A stretch of DNA of 64,000 nucleotides from Lunularia cruciata. Lineage: Eukaryota; Streptophyta; Marchantiopsida; Lunulariales; Lunulariaceae. Positions 23,646 to 32,746 of this stretch are shown piece after piece. The position numbers were made by a program, and so were the translations under genes. Position 1 is the stretch's first letter. Each line of letters starts with the position of its first letter. Where the stretch lies: the NCBI GenBank assembly GCA_948567375.1, contig OX419756.1, forward strand, positions 57,674,333 through 57,738,332, given 5' to 3'. The notes under the pieces are model-generated. The model ran no database searches, had not been told where the DNA came from, and worked only from the letters and a program-made list of their open reading frames with translations.

Positions 23646-24088
23646 TTAGGTGTCTTACTCAGAGGTGCCAGACAACCTAATCGGAAATTCCTACCTTGGT
23701 GTTGTACTTGAATTTGACGCCAGGTCCAATCAAATTGAACCTTATGACGTTCAAGCCAAGGTAGACCCAAAATGATATCATGATGTAGAGGTGCCACTAC
23801 AAACCTCATACACTCTAAATACTCCTTCCCAATCTTGAAGGTAACAGGATGCAAGGTGCGGAATGCAGAACCTTTTCTACCATCCGCCATCATCAAACTA
23901 CTTCCAATTACTAGCTTGATAGGAATACCCAATTCCTTTGCTACTTGCATAGATATGCAATTCTCTGAACTTCCAAAATTAACCAAAATCCTACAACCCC
24001 GATTAGATATCATACCTTGCAAGTGAAGCAAACTTGCATAGGTTGAGCCTTCAATCCCATTGAAACTAATCAAGCTCCCGGAAGGCAT
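23588..24088 (-). pseudogene. I2 aspartic protease
   Basis: An open frame of 166 codons on the minus strand covers the chromovirus retropepsin: LLHLQGMISNRGCRILVNFGSSENCIS, then LGIPIKLVIGSSLMMADGRKG and HHDIILGLPWLERHKVQFDW. The catalytic DSG is read as NFG (codons near 23968-23976), so the aspartate is lost although the frame is open. The enzyme would normally cut Gag-Pol into its parts. Confidence 0.85.
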
Positions 24089-25256
24089 CTTGAAATCTCC
24101 TACTGGGATTCTTTGTTTCCTTGATCATTTTGTTCCACAAACTCCATCTGGGCAACTTGTCGAGGTCGCTCATTCCTAAGTGAACATTCAACAATGTGAT
24201 GTCCAACTTGGCAACAATAAAAGCAACCTCCATTTTGTTGTAATCTTTCTCTATCTATTGTGCCAAGTGGTCTTTGTTGGATAGCATCAATCTCCATTGG
24301 TACCGGTTCTTCCACTCGTGGTAATGGTAGGTTTTGTGTAGGTCAAGGTCGAGACCAAGTTGTCGCAACTAAGGAATCAAAATGCTCAGCCAATTGCATG
24401 GCTTCTTCTACATTTTGTGGCTCTTGCATGGTCACCTCCAATCTGGTTTGTGACTTCAATCCTCACACAAATTGATCCAAAACTTCACCTTCTTGGATAT
24501 CTGGAATTTGTATGATGATATTCTAAAATTGTGTGATGTAGCTTCTCACTAAGCCAATCTGCCTCAACTCTGCCAATTTATCTTGTGCAGCTTGGGTGGC
24601 ATTTATAGTCTGAAATTGACCAAGTATTGCATCCTTGAATTTTACCCATGTCAAAATTGGTGTATCAATTTGTCGTTTAGCTCTTTCTACTCAGAATTGC
24701 CACCAAAGTTTTGCCACGCCATCCAATTGGCTAGAAGCCAAGAGAATTTGTTTCCGCTCGTCTTGAAGATTGGTGGCTTCAAAGTAACGTTCATAGTCAA
24801 ACATAAAATTCTCCACTGTGCCTGGAAGATTCTTGCCTTCAAACACCTTGGGTTTTGGAAATCAAATGTGATCCTCTCCATCTTGAACTAGCGCTCTGTC
24901 TATCTGTTCTCGTTATTGTTGGTCTCGTTCATCCAACAATCGAGTAAGATGCTCAATTTGTTGTTGCATTGCAAGGATAACATCCGGTATTGCTGCCGTT
25001 GCTACTTCTCTATTCCACTACCCTCAATTTATCTAGTTGATTAACACATAGATACAACACGTCCACCATTCTCCATAAGTTACAACTGGAAGTATCAAGG
25101 GTTCCTTTGACACGGTGATCATATGTAGAAAATCCTGCCCAAAGCGTGAGGTGATGACTTGTGTGAAACGATGCTTTGGTAATATCTGGACATGAAAGTC
25201 CCAATGGTTTGGCGGAAGTGGATTTGGTGGTCTATAAATTCCATCCATCCCATTCC
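24089..25256 (-). pseudogene. gag: I2 gag with zinc knuckle
   Basis: An open stretch (24100-24315, minus) carries the nucleocapsid knuckle CFYCCQVGHHIVEC (CX2CX4HX4C) after MEIDAIQQRPLG. The capsid part (about 24330-25020) is legible but broken by stops, with a Trp/Phe-rich stretch at 24687-24881. A short leader follows to the primer site. Confidence 0.75.
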
Positions 25257-25270
25257 TGCTCTGATACCAA
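25257..25270 (-). promoter_or_regulatory. I2 primer-binding site (initiator Met tRNA type)
   Basis: On the minus strand, directly after the 5' LTR end CTTTTACA, the sequence reads TTGGTATCAGAGC, the usual plant gypsy site for the 3' end of initiator methionine tRNA. It fixes the LTR boundary and the strand. The corresponding site of I1 (25889-25902) has one change (GGCATCAGAG), and that of I0 (28665-28686) is more decayed. Confidence 0.9.
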
Positions 25271-25693
25271 TGTAAAAGACCAAAACCGAGGAGAGAAATA
25301 GGAGAATAGAAACTCACATTGGGACACTTGAATGAGGGAAAACTCCGAATGCCTAGCATGAGCTTCGGCCTTGGTATTTATAGGTAGCATACAAGACTCT
25401 TGAAGCTTCTCAAGAAGCTTCCTTGAGCCGCTTTCTTGGAGTGCAAGCCAAGTTAACTAGGAAGCTTCTCAAGAAGCTTCCTTCTAGAAGCCGCCTACTT
25501 GGCATGCAAGCTAAGCTAGTTAGAAGCTTCTAGAAGCTTCCTTCTAGAAACTACCTGCATAGGGCATAAGTTAACTAGTTGGGAAGCTTCCCAAGAAGCT
25601 TCTTAGATGCTTCTAGAATATTCTAGGCTATTTTGTCTTATTCTCTACTTTGTAAGCCTGACTAACTTCATCTCTAAACTCCATATTGTTACA
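25271..25693 (-). repeat. I2 5' LTR (promoter LTR)
   Basis: Same length as the 3' LTR and near-identical by eye, so I2 is young relative to its surroundings. On the minus strand a TATA box TATAAATACC lies at about 25374-25383. Upstream are the GAAGCTTC palindromes and heat-shock-type arrays. The primer site adjoins at 25257-25270. Confidence 0.9.
25523..25623 (-). promoter_or_regulatory. Heat-shock-element-like arrays in the I2 5' LTR
   Basis: GAAGCTTCTAGAAGCTTC at 25523-25540 is four contiguous alternating nGAAn/nTTCn units, and TTCTAGAATATTC at 25611-25623 is three, which is the consensus heat-shock factor site. They lie about 140 to 240 bases upstream of the TATA box on the minus strand, a normal promoter distance. 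The same motifs recur in the I2 3' LTR (20303-20320, 20391-20403), and the trimer recurs in both I1 LTRs (15368-15380, 26233-26245). Function is inferred from motif fit only. Confidence 0.5.
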
Positions 25694-26315
25694 TCCACCG
25701 TTCTCCATAAGTTACCACCGGAAGTATCAAGGGTTCCTCTGACAAGGTGATTAGATGGAATAAATCTTGCCCAAAGCACAAGGTGATGAATTGTGTGAAA
25801 TGATGTTTGGGTTTTATTTGGATATGAAAATCCTAATGGTTTGGCAGAAGTGGATTAGGTGGTCCATAAATTCCATCTATCTTATTCCTACTCTGATGCC
25901 AATGTAAAAGACCAAGACCAAGGAGAGAAATAGGAGAATGGAAGCTCTCATTGGGACACTTGAATGAGGGAAAACTCTGAATGCCTAGCATGGGCTTTGG
26001 CTCTTGTGTTTATAGGGATCCTACAAGGCTCTTGAGAAGCTTCTCAAGAAGCTTCCTTGAGCCAGTTTCTTGGAGTGCAAACCAAGTTGATTGGGAAGCT
26101 TCTCAAGAAGCTTCCTTCTAGAAGTCGTTTACTTGGCATGCAAGCTAAGCTAGTTGGAACCTTCTAGAAGCTAGTTACTTGAGGTGCAAGCTAAGCTAGC
26201 TAGGAATCTTCCGAAGAAGCTATTTTGGATACTTCTAGAATATTCTAGGCTAATTTGTCTCATTTGCTACTTTTTTAGCCCTACTAACTTTGTCGCTAAA
26301 CTCCATATTGTTACA
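25694..26315 (-). repeat. I1 leader remnant and I1 5' LTR
   Basis: 25694-25902 is the part of the I1 leader displaced by I2. It matches the I2 leader at about 25065-25270 and ends in a one-change primer site. 25903-26315 is the 413-bp 5' LTR, ending TTGTTACA before the AAAAT target duplication. The trimer TTCTAGAATATTC is at 26233-26245. Confidence 0.85.
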
Positions 26316-26320
26316 AAAAT

Positions 26321-27185
26321 GAAGTGCTCAATCCTTCTTTGGAACAAATTGTATCAATGATCCACAAGGAGATGTATTATGTTGTATGAAATTCTTCTCC
26401 AAAAACTCTATCAATGTTGTTTGAAGCTTGTCTAGCTCTTTTGGTGAGAGCCGATAGATTGGTCTACTCATTGGAGTTGTAAAAGACCAAGACCTAGGAG
26501 AGAAATAGGAGAATGGAAGATCACATTAGGACACTTGAGCATGTGGAGAACTTTGAATGCTCAGAATGAGCTTTGGCTTTGGTACTTATAGGGAGAATAC
26601 AAGGCTCTTGAGAAGTTTCCTTGAGCCACTTTCTTAGAGTGCAAGCCAAGTTAACCGGGAAGCCTCTCAAGAAACTTCTTTCTAGAAGTTATCTACTTGG
26701 AGTGCAAGCTAAGCTAGCAGTGAAGCTTCCTTCTAAAAGTGCCACTTGGTATGCATGTTCTCCAATACTAGGGAGCATACCAAGTAGCTTCCTAGATACT
26801 TCTAAAATATTCTAGGCTAAATTAGCCCATTCTCTACTTTGTTAGCCTTGAATAACTTCATCACTAAACTCAATATTGTTACATGAGTACTTCCTAACAA
26901 TAACCCAATCTTGGAGGGCATACCACGATTGGAAGGTAATCCTTTTGGTATATCATCTAAAAATGCATTTGAAAACTCTTGAACTGTTCAATCAACAATT
27001 GCATGATGAGGCTTTTGGCCCTCATAAAATTCTCCATGCACAATCAACTTGATCCACATTGAAAAAATAGGCTTATCTTCCTCCAAAGCTTGCTCTATGG
27101 TTGCTTTATTGACAAACTTCATATCTTGGGACTGATTATTCTTAGGTGTCTTACTCAAAGATGTCAGACAACCTAATTGATATTT
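26321..27185 (-). pseudogene. I0 RT N-terminal part, split by solo LTR I3
   Basis: 26321-26477 continues the I0 RT interrupted by I1 (region around KNFIQHN, LIELLEK and the RLSPKE-like segment on the minus strand, matching I2 at 23110-23260). It is cut by I3 and resumes at 26884-27180 with the Pol spacer, including a single remnant of the DGKF-type repeat near 27085-27130. Confidence 0.7.
26478..26883 (-). repeat. I3: solo LTR of the I family
   Basis: On the minus strand it runs TGTAACAATATTGAG to GGTCTTTTACA, 406 bp, with no internal sequence. GGAGT (26473-26477) and TGAGT (26884-26888) are a target duplication with one change. Its heat-shock-type trimer near 26800 is degraded. It interrupts I0. 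Confidence 0.88.
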
Positions 27186-28686
27186 CTTACCTTGGTGTTG
27201 TACTTGAATTTGTTATCGGGTCCAATCAAATCAAACCTTATGACGTTCAAGCCAAATGAAACCTATAATGACATCATAGTATGGATGTGCCACTCCAAAA
27301 ACTCATTCCTAATCTTGAATGTAATAAGATATAAGGTATGAAATGCAAAACTCTTTTTACCATCCGCCATCATCAATCTACTTCCAATTATTGGGTTGAT
27401 AGGAATACTTAATTCCTTTGCTAATTTCATGGACATGCAATTTTGTAAACTCCTAAAATAAACCAAAATCTTATAACCATGATCAAATATCATACCTTGT
27501 AAGTGGAGCAAACTTGCATAAGTTGAGCCTTCAATCCCATTGGAACTAATCAAGTGAGTTCTCATATTGGGATTCCTTGTTTCCTTGATCATCACATTCC
27601 ATAAACTCCATTTGGGATATTTGTTGGGGTCATCCATTCTTGAGCAAACATTCAACAATACAATGTCCAATTTGGTGACAATAAAAGAAACCATCTTTTT
27701 GTCATAATCTTTCCTTATTTGTAGGGGTAAGTGGTTTTAGTTGGATGACATCAATCTCCATTGGTGTTGGCTCTTCCACTTGTGTGTAGTGTGTGGGCAA
27801 GTTTGGTCAAGATCAAGTTATTGGAACCAAGGAATCAAAGCGCTTAGCCAATTGCATGGCTTCCTCTAAGTCTTTGGGCTCCCAAATGATCACTTTCAAT
27901 TTGGTACATGATTTCAAGCCCCTCACAAATTGATCCATAGCTTCACCTTCTAGTATATCTAGAATTTGCATTATGGTGTTCTAGAATTGAGTGATGTAGC
28001 TTATTATAAAACCAGTATGCTTCAATTCTATTAACCTACCATACATAGCTTGTGTGGCATTCATAGCTTAGAATTGCCAAATCTTGAATTCTTCTCATAT
28101 CAAGATTAGCACAAAAAGTTGTCATTTAGCTTGCTTCACTTGGAAAGGCTACCATGGTTTTGCCACCCCATCCAATTAGCTTGAAGCCAAGAGAATCTAT
28201 TTCTATTCATCTTAAAGATTTGTAGCTTCAAAATATCATTCACAACCAAATACAAAATTCTGCATTATGTATAAGTGGTTCTTGTCTTCAATACCTTCAG
28301 CTTCAGAAACTAGATTTTCTCTTCTCCTTCTCAAAATGGTGCTCTCTCTACATGCTCTTGTCATTGATAATCTTGTTCTTCCAATAGTTGAGTAAGGTGC
28401 TCAATTTGTTATTGCATGACAATGATAACTTTTCACATTGCAACCATTGCTACTACTCTATCAAATTACACACAATTTATCTAAGTTAACATGTAGATGC
28501 AACATGTCCACCGTTCTCCATAAGTTACATTTGGAAGTACCAAGGGTTCATCAGACAAGGTGATTGTATTAAAAGAATTCTACCCAAAGTGTGAGATGTT
28601 GAATTGCATGAAATGATGCTTGGGTAGTACATGGATACAAACATCCAAATGATTTGGCATCCATCCTATTCTTACTTTGATACCAA
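27186..28686 (-). pseudogene. gag: I0 protease, gag and leader
   Basis: The minus strand at 27263-27694 gives the protease region: LLHLQGMIFDHGYKIL, then KELSIPINPIIGSRLMMADG. The expected DSG reads YFRS, so it is inactive. A knuckle relic lies at about 27600-27720 and Gag capsid relics to about 28480. The leader (28481-28664) matches those of I1 and I2. A decayed primer site TTGGTATCAAAG is at about 28670-28686. Stops are frequent. Confidence 0.7.
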
Positions 28687-29173
28687 TGTAAAAGACCAAG
28701 GAGAGAAATACGAGAATGGAAGATAAGAGTGAAAGATCACATTAGGACTCTTGAATGAGGGAATAATCCAAATGCCTAGCATGAGCTTGGGCTTTGGTTT
28801 TTATAGGGAACATACAAGGCTCTTGAGAAGCCTCTCAATAAGTTTTCTAAAATTTTCTTTCTTAGAGTGCAAGCCAAGCTAACCAAGAAACTTTCTTTTA
28901 TGAGTCATCTATATGGTGTGCAAGCTAAGCTAGTTAGGAAACTTCCCAAGAAGCTTCCTTTTAGACTTCATCTACTTGGCATGCTAGCTAAGCTAGCTAT
29001 GAAGCTTCCCAAGAAGCTTTCTCCTTAAACTTACCACTTGGCATGCACATTACCCAATACTTGGGAAGGTACCAAGTAGCTTCCTAAAATATTCTTATAA
29101 TTCTGAGCTAATTTGGCATATTTGATACTTTGTTAGTCTCACCTAACTCATTGGTTAACTCCATATTATTACA
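28687..29173 (-). repeat. I0 5' LTR
   Basis: It runs TGTAATAATATGG to GGTCTTTTACA on the minus strand, 487 bp, longer than the I1 and I2 LTRs through extra GCTTCC-type units. On the + strand its right edge joins the middle of an F-type LTR (CCAATTCATATATCT), showing that I0 inserted into the 5' LTR of F'. Confidence 0.8.
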
Positions 29174-29381
29174 CCAATTCATATATCTAATTCAAGGATG
29201 TAACTTTCTTTGAGTAGATTCTCTTTGCTAAGTAATCAAGATAAGGTGCTCCTTTAGGGCATTGGAGTATTGAAGAATGAATTCTTATGTTTCTATTATG
29301 TTTCTTCTTTTATATTTATCTTTTCCTCAAAACATTATAATAGTATTAGAGTAGGTGTGTTAATCCAAGTGAGTGGATCAA
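29174..29381 (+). repeat. F' 5' LTR tail, primer site and leader start
   Basis: The sequence aligns with the last ~165 bases of the F LTR (CCAATCCATGTATCTGATCC, the TTTGCTA box and the GTGCTCCTTT run), then a decayed initiator-Met primer site at 29341-29355. The leader is cut at ATCAA (29377-29381), the target duplication of F. Confidence 0.75.
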
Positions 29382-29980
29382 TATAATACCAAGAATTAGA
29401 TATATTATCCAAAGGTGAAAATTGGCTTGGTAACATTTGGAAGGATGATATGTATGATGGGCTAGGTAGATCAGATAGAGGTATCACCAAAAGAAGACTT
29501 TTATTAATAGGGTAAGAGTCAAAAATAGCTTAGAGCTTGGAACTTTAGAGCTAATTTAGGAGGTCTAAACATATGAATTAGGCCTAACAAATATGCAAAT
29601 TTCTCCCCAAAAAAGAGAAGGTTTTCTTTCCCTCCCTCCAAGCTTGTCTCATCAAGAGCTTTCCAATGGTACCTCACCCATGCAATTTAGAGTTTCTACA
29701 AGAAGATTCTTTAAAGATTTTCATTGGTCAAAGATGATTTGACCAACCAAATAAGATCAAAAACAAACATGTCACCCATGCATGCAACTAATCTAAGGGT
29801 AGAGCTTGCTGACATGTCACCAATCCATGTATCTGATCCAAGGGTAGAGTTTCCTTAGGAGGAGTCCACTTTGCTATAGAATAAAGTCAAAGTGCTCCTT
29901 TGGAGCATCAAAGATATAGTGTAAAGTTTTGTGTTTTCTCTTGTATTTCTCTTAAGGTCTCTTATCCTTGGAAGATAAAA
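29382..29980 (+). repeat. F 5' LTR
   Basis: It begins TATAATACC (decayed TGTAATACC) and ends GATAAAA next to the primer site. A TATA-like CTATAGAATAAAG lies near 29872-29886, where other copies have CTATATAATAAAG. It matches 45076-45656 along its length. Confidence 0.85.
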
Positions 29981-29981
29981 A

Positions 29982-29995
29982 TGGTATCAAAGCAG
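29982..29995 (+). promoter_or_regulatory. F primer-binding site
   Basis: TGGTATCAAAGCAG follows the 5' LTR by one base. It differs by one base from TGGTATCAGAGC, complementary to the 3' end of initiator methionine tRNA, the usual gypsy primer. Confidence 0.9.
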
Positions 29996-30030
29996 CTGTT
30001 TCAATCCAAGAGAGTGGAACATGGATCAAG

Positions 30031-30063
30031 TAGCCTATGTTCCTCTTGGAGGAACATAGGCTA
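30031..30063 (+). other. Perfect 15-bp hairpin in the F leader
   Basis: TAGCCTATGTTCCTC (30031-30045), loop TTG and the exact reverse complement (30049-30063) form a 15-bp stem 36 bases downstream of the primer site. In the RNA this would be a strong stem-loop where retroviral-type elements place dimerisation and packaging signals. The leader of F' at 45657 onward does not preserve it. Confidence 0.8.
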
Positions 30064-30129
30064 TTGAGACAGAGTGATTTTGAGGAGAGAAACCATAGTA
30101 CAACCAATAAATTTGGAGTGTGTTAGAGA

Positions 30130-31735
30130 GAGGATGGGATGAAGGCTCTAAGAGGAAACTATCATGCACCCTACTTTATGTTTTTGAATACATTCCACAT
30201 CAAGATTATATACATCCAACTTGAGCAAGCGGGTATATCTCATTTTCTATTTTGGAGTAGAGTTCATGAATATAGTGATGAATTCACCAAACCTTGTGAT
30301 TTTGCATATGGTGATCTACTATATAGAGTAGGATTTGATGATCTACATTCTATTATGATGGATTTGAATATGCCAAATCCTCTTCCTTTCAACACTCATG
30401 TAGAAATCTATTATATGGTTAGACCAAAAGTGATGTTTAGGAATTTCATAGTCCGCAATTTTTAATGAGGAATATTATCAACAAGTATCATCTATAAAGT
30501 CCCAATGGTAGTCCAAATAGTACATGCTTCCTCTTGAATGATCATATTAACCTTCTATTGAAGTAGGAAGTAGCAATTGAGTAGTTTTTGTGTGTAGGAA
30601 TCATGGATTTGTAGCTATAGGATTTGATGCAAGGAATGTAGGGGATGTTGAACAAGTTTCAAGAGATCAAGATAAAGATTGAGGCATTGCAAAGTCAAGT
30701 ATGTACCTTCAAGAATGATCAGGTAATGCAAGAAGGGGAATCATTTCAAAATCTAGTACCCACGGCAAAAGTACCTAAAGAGTCACTCATGCCAACAACA
30801 CCAAACTTGGCCAAAGCCATATTGAAGCCATATTGTTATTGCGGATGAAGAAGACATGCAATATTGAGCCTTACAAGAGATAAATTTGCATGGGAGTAGT
30901 GGAGAACTAGATTTCAAGAATGAATCAATACTTTTTATTATTCACAACTAAAATCACAAATCATTTTGCCAGTGTATTTTCATTTGTGTAATTGATTGAT
31001 AAAGCCGTCACATGGTTTGATGCTTGGGAACAATCAATGTTGTTAGAAGAAAGAGAGTTTGGATGGCCATGCAAGAAAGGCTATTAAAGAATTTCCAATC
31101 CGTGAATTCTATTCAGATAACCCAAACTTAACTATGGGAATTTAAGCAAAAGAATAGTGTACAAGAGTACATAGAGGCATTCTTTGATCTATAGGTAATA
31201 ATAACCAACATGAGTCCAACAAAAGCTTTGGAAAATTTCAAACAAGTGTTGAAAGAGAAAATTTGCCAAGAAGTAAGAGTACAAAACCCTTGTATGATTT
31301 TTGAAGCCATTGCTTGTGCTTAGAGAATAGCAGAGGCATTTGGAGGAGATGAAGGAGTAGTTCAGATTCCATAATATTGGACTAAAACACAACACTTTGG
31401 TGGACCAGTTCCTATAAACTTGGGCAACATTCAATTCCAAGAACAAGGAGCACGACAACTCCAAGGAGAACGGGGACAGGTTGATGAAAGGAAAGATGTG
31501 GTCTCCCAAGGAAGAGGGACTCAAGCAGAACAAAATTATTACTACAATTAAAGTCAAGTTGAGAACCTAGCTATCAATTGTCATACTTGTTTTCCTAGTG
31601 GTCCTTAGCCTCCATACAAGCAATCTTTGAACAAAATGGAGAGAACAATTGAAGAAGAGGATGTAAAAATCACATTGGAAAATGAAGATCACCAATAAAT
31701 GCACCTCTCAGCCTTATTGGCTCAATGGAAAAGTG
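30130..31735 (+). pseudogene. gag: F gag
   Basis: A 108-codon frame at 30139-30465 begins the Gag region. Further blocks include VTWFDAWEQS near 31005-31035, the KICQEVRVQNPCMIFEAIACA run near 31255-31320 and GDEGVVQIP near 31345. The corresponding F' sequence is at 46512-47245. No intact zinc knuckle is seen, although CHTC near 31585 may be its relic. Multiple stops. Confidence 0.6.
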
Positions 31736-31779
31736 AAAAACTAGGAAAATAATAAAACACGTGAAGAGATTGAGAAAGA

Positions 31780-31860
31780 CAAACTCACAATTGATTGTTG
31801 TAAATGCAAACTCACAATTGATTGTTGTAAATGCAAACTCACGATTGATTGTTGTAAATG
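31780..31860 (+). repeat. 27-bp minisatellite, three units
   Basis: Three copies of a 27-base unit (CAAACTCACAATTGATTGTTGTAAATG, given here as first half CAAACTCACAATTG and second half ATTGTTGTAAATG with a shared base) lie in tandem at the end of F gag. The third differs by one base. It is a local slippage array. Confidence 0.85.
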
Positions 31861-31899
31861 GAACCTTAAATGGAACCTTAGAAGGCAATCAAGTGAGAA

Positions 31900-32295
31900 T
31901 ATTTAGACCCTAGAGCAATAGAGAATTTCTTGTCTTGCTCTATTAAAATAATGTAAGGGATGGATCTAGAGAAGGATGAGAATGAAGAAGTAGAATTACC
32001 TAATGGGTAGACAAAGATGATTGAGTCATTACCTAGAGAGGTAACACTCTCTATAGGAGAGTATTAGAAAGCAATTGAATGGCAAGTAATAAAATTAGCT
32101 TGTTATGATGCAACCTTGGGTATGCTATGGATGGAACACTACAATCCCACGGTTGATTGGAGGTAGAAAGTAGTGAAAACTCACCAATGGAAGATCATTG
32201 GGGTTAAAGAAAGAGTACATAAGCAAGAATTACCTCTCTATGTCATAGGGACAACAACTATCTGTAAGACAAATAGATGTTTCATTAGTCTAATA
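31900..32295 (+). pseudogene. F protease C-terminal part
   Basis: Near 32095-32165 the frame reads CYDATLGMLWMEHYNPTVDW, the closing LGMDWL...HNP...DW block of a chromovirus protease. The upstream active site is not recognisable. The sequence runs to TAATA (32291-32295), where G interrupts. Confidence 0.6.
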
Positions 32296-32744
32296 TGTCA
32301 CGCCATTTGTAGTTCCGCATCTAGTTGCTCGGACACTGGAGTTCTAGTGATAGTAGTTAGAGTTATTCTAGTAGTTTCTCAGGGACTACTTTCCGACATT
32401 CTGATTTGGTGTTCGGGGTACTGACTTCACGGTGGAGCCCACTGTCACTTTGCACCGTTTTCACCATCGAGTGTGCCGTCAGCGGGACCGTTAGGGTTTC
32501 AGTGCTAGCTCGAGTCCAGGGGGTATAGTTTTGAAGTGAGCTCCAAAGAGCTCACTTCTCTGATGTTGAGCCTTTGAGTTCCTGGCTATGGTGGACAGAG
32601 GCCGGCGAGCATCACCTAGATTCTCTATGCTTGAGTGGGTGTGGCTTGACTGTAATCAGTGCCCAGTTGTTGGCAGTTTATAGAGTGACAGATCAAGTAC
32701 TGATCTGAGTTGAGTTGAGTTGAGAGTGTTAAGCAATCTGATTA
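32296..32744 (+). repeat. G 5' LTR, lacking its first ~105 bases
   Basis: It begins TGTCACGCC and ends CTGATTA(CA), and matches 41637-42085. The complete 3' copy starts about 107 bases earlier (41530) right after a polypurine tract, so this 5' LTR seems to lack that head. It contains a perfect 11-bp hairpin (32533-32558, arms GAAGTGAGCTC, loop CAAA), also present in the 3' copy (41874-41899). ATCAGAG at about 32746-32752 resembles the core of the initiator-Met primer site. Confidence 0.8.
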
Positions 32745-32746
32745 CA

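Larger units (their letters stand above)
20051..25693 (-). mobile_element. I2: best preserved Ty3/gypsy chromovirus in the window
   Basis: Identical-length 423-bp LTRs (20051-20473 and 25271-25693) flank gag, protease, RT, RNase H, integrase and chromodomain on the minus strand. TCCAT (20046-20050) and TCCAC (25694-25698) form the target duplication. At 5.6 kb it is compact, as expected for a chromovirus. It sits in the leader of I1, an older member of the same family. Its reading frames are long but still broken. Confidence 0.93.
15038..26315 (-). mobile_element. I1: Ty3/gypsy chromovirus containing I2
   Basis: Two 413-bp LTRs (15038-15450 and 25903-26315) are flanked by the perfect 5-bp duplication AAAAT (15033-15037 and 26316-26320). 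The minus strand gives gag, protease, RT, RNase H, integrase and chromodomain. I2 interrupts the gag leader at 20050/25694. Many stops mark it as older than I2. Confidence 0.9.
10589..29173 (-). mobile_element. I0: old minus-strand Ty3/gypsy chromovirus, heavily interrupted
   Basis: Read on the minus strand, the order is 5' LTR (28687-29173), primer site, gag, protease, RT, RNase H and integrase, with the integrase C-terminus and 3' LTR missing at 10588. Five insertions split it: an F-family LTR, C2, I1 (containing I2) and I3 inside, with LTR A at its left break. Each piece aligns with the matching piece of the better preserved I2. I0 itself interrupts the 5' LTR of F' at 29173/29174. Confidence 0.75.

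Noticed and set aside
25257..25270. A tRNA gene
   Set aside because: The match to tRNA is only the primer-binding site of a retroelement. No cloverleaf is present here or near the other primer sites.
31189..31557. 122-codon minus-strand frame
   Set aside because: Antisense to F gag, whose sense-strand blocks match F' gag.
31780..31860. CRISPR-like array
   Set aside because: Three direct repeats without spacers. It is a minisatellite in a plant retroelement.
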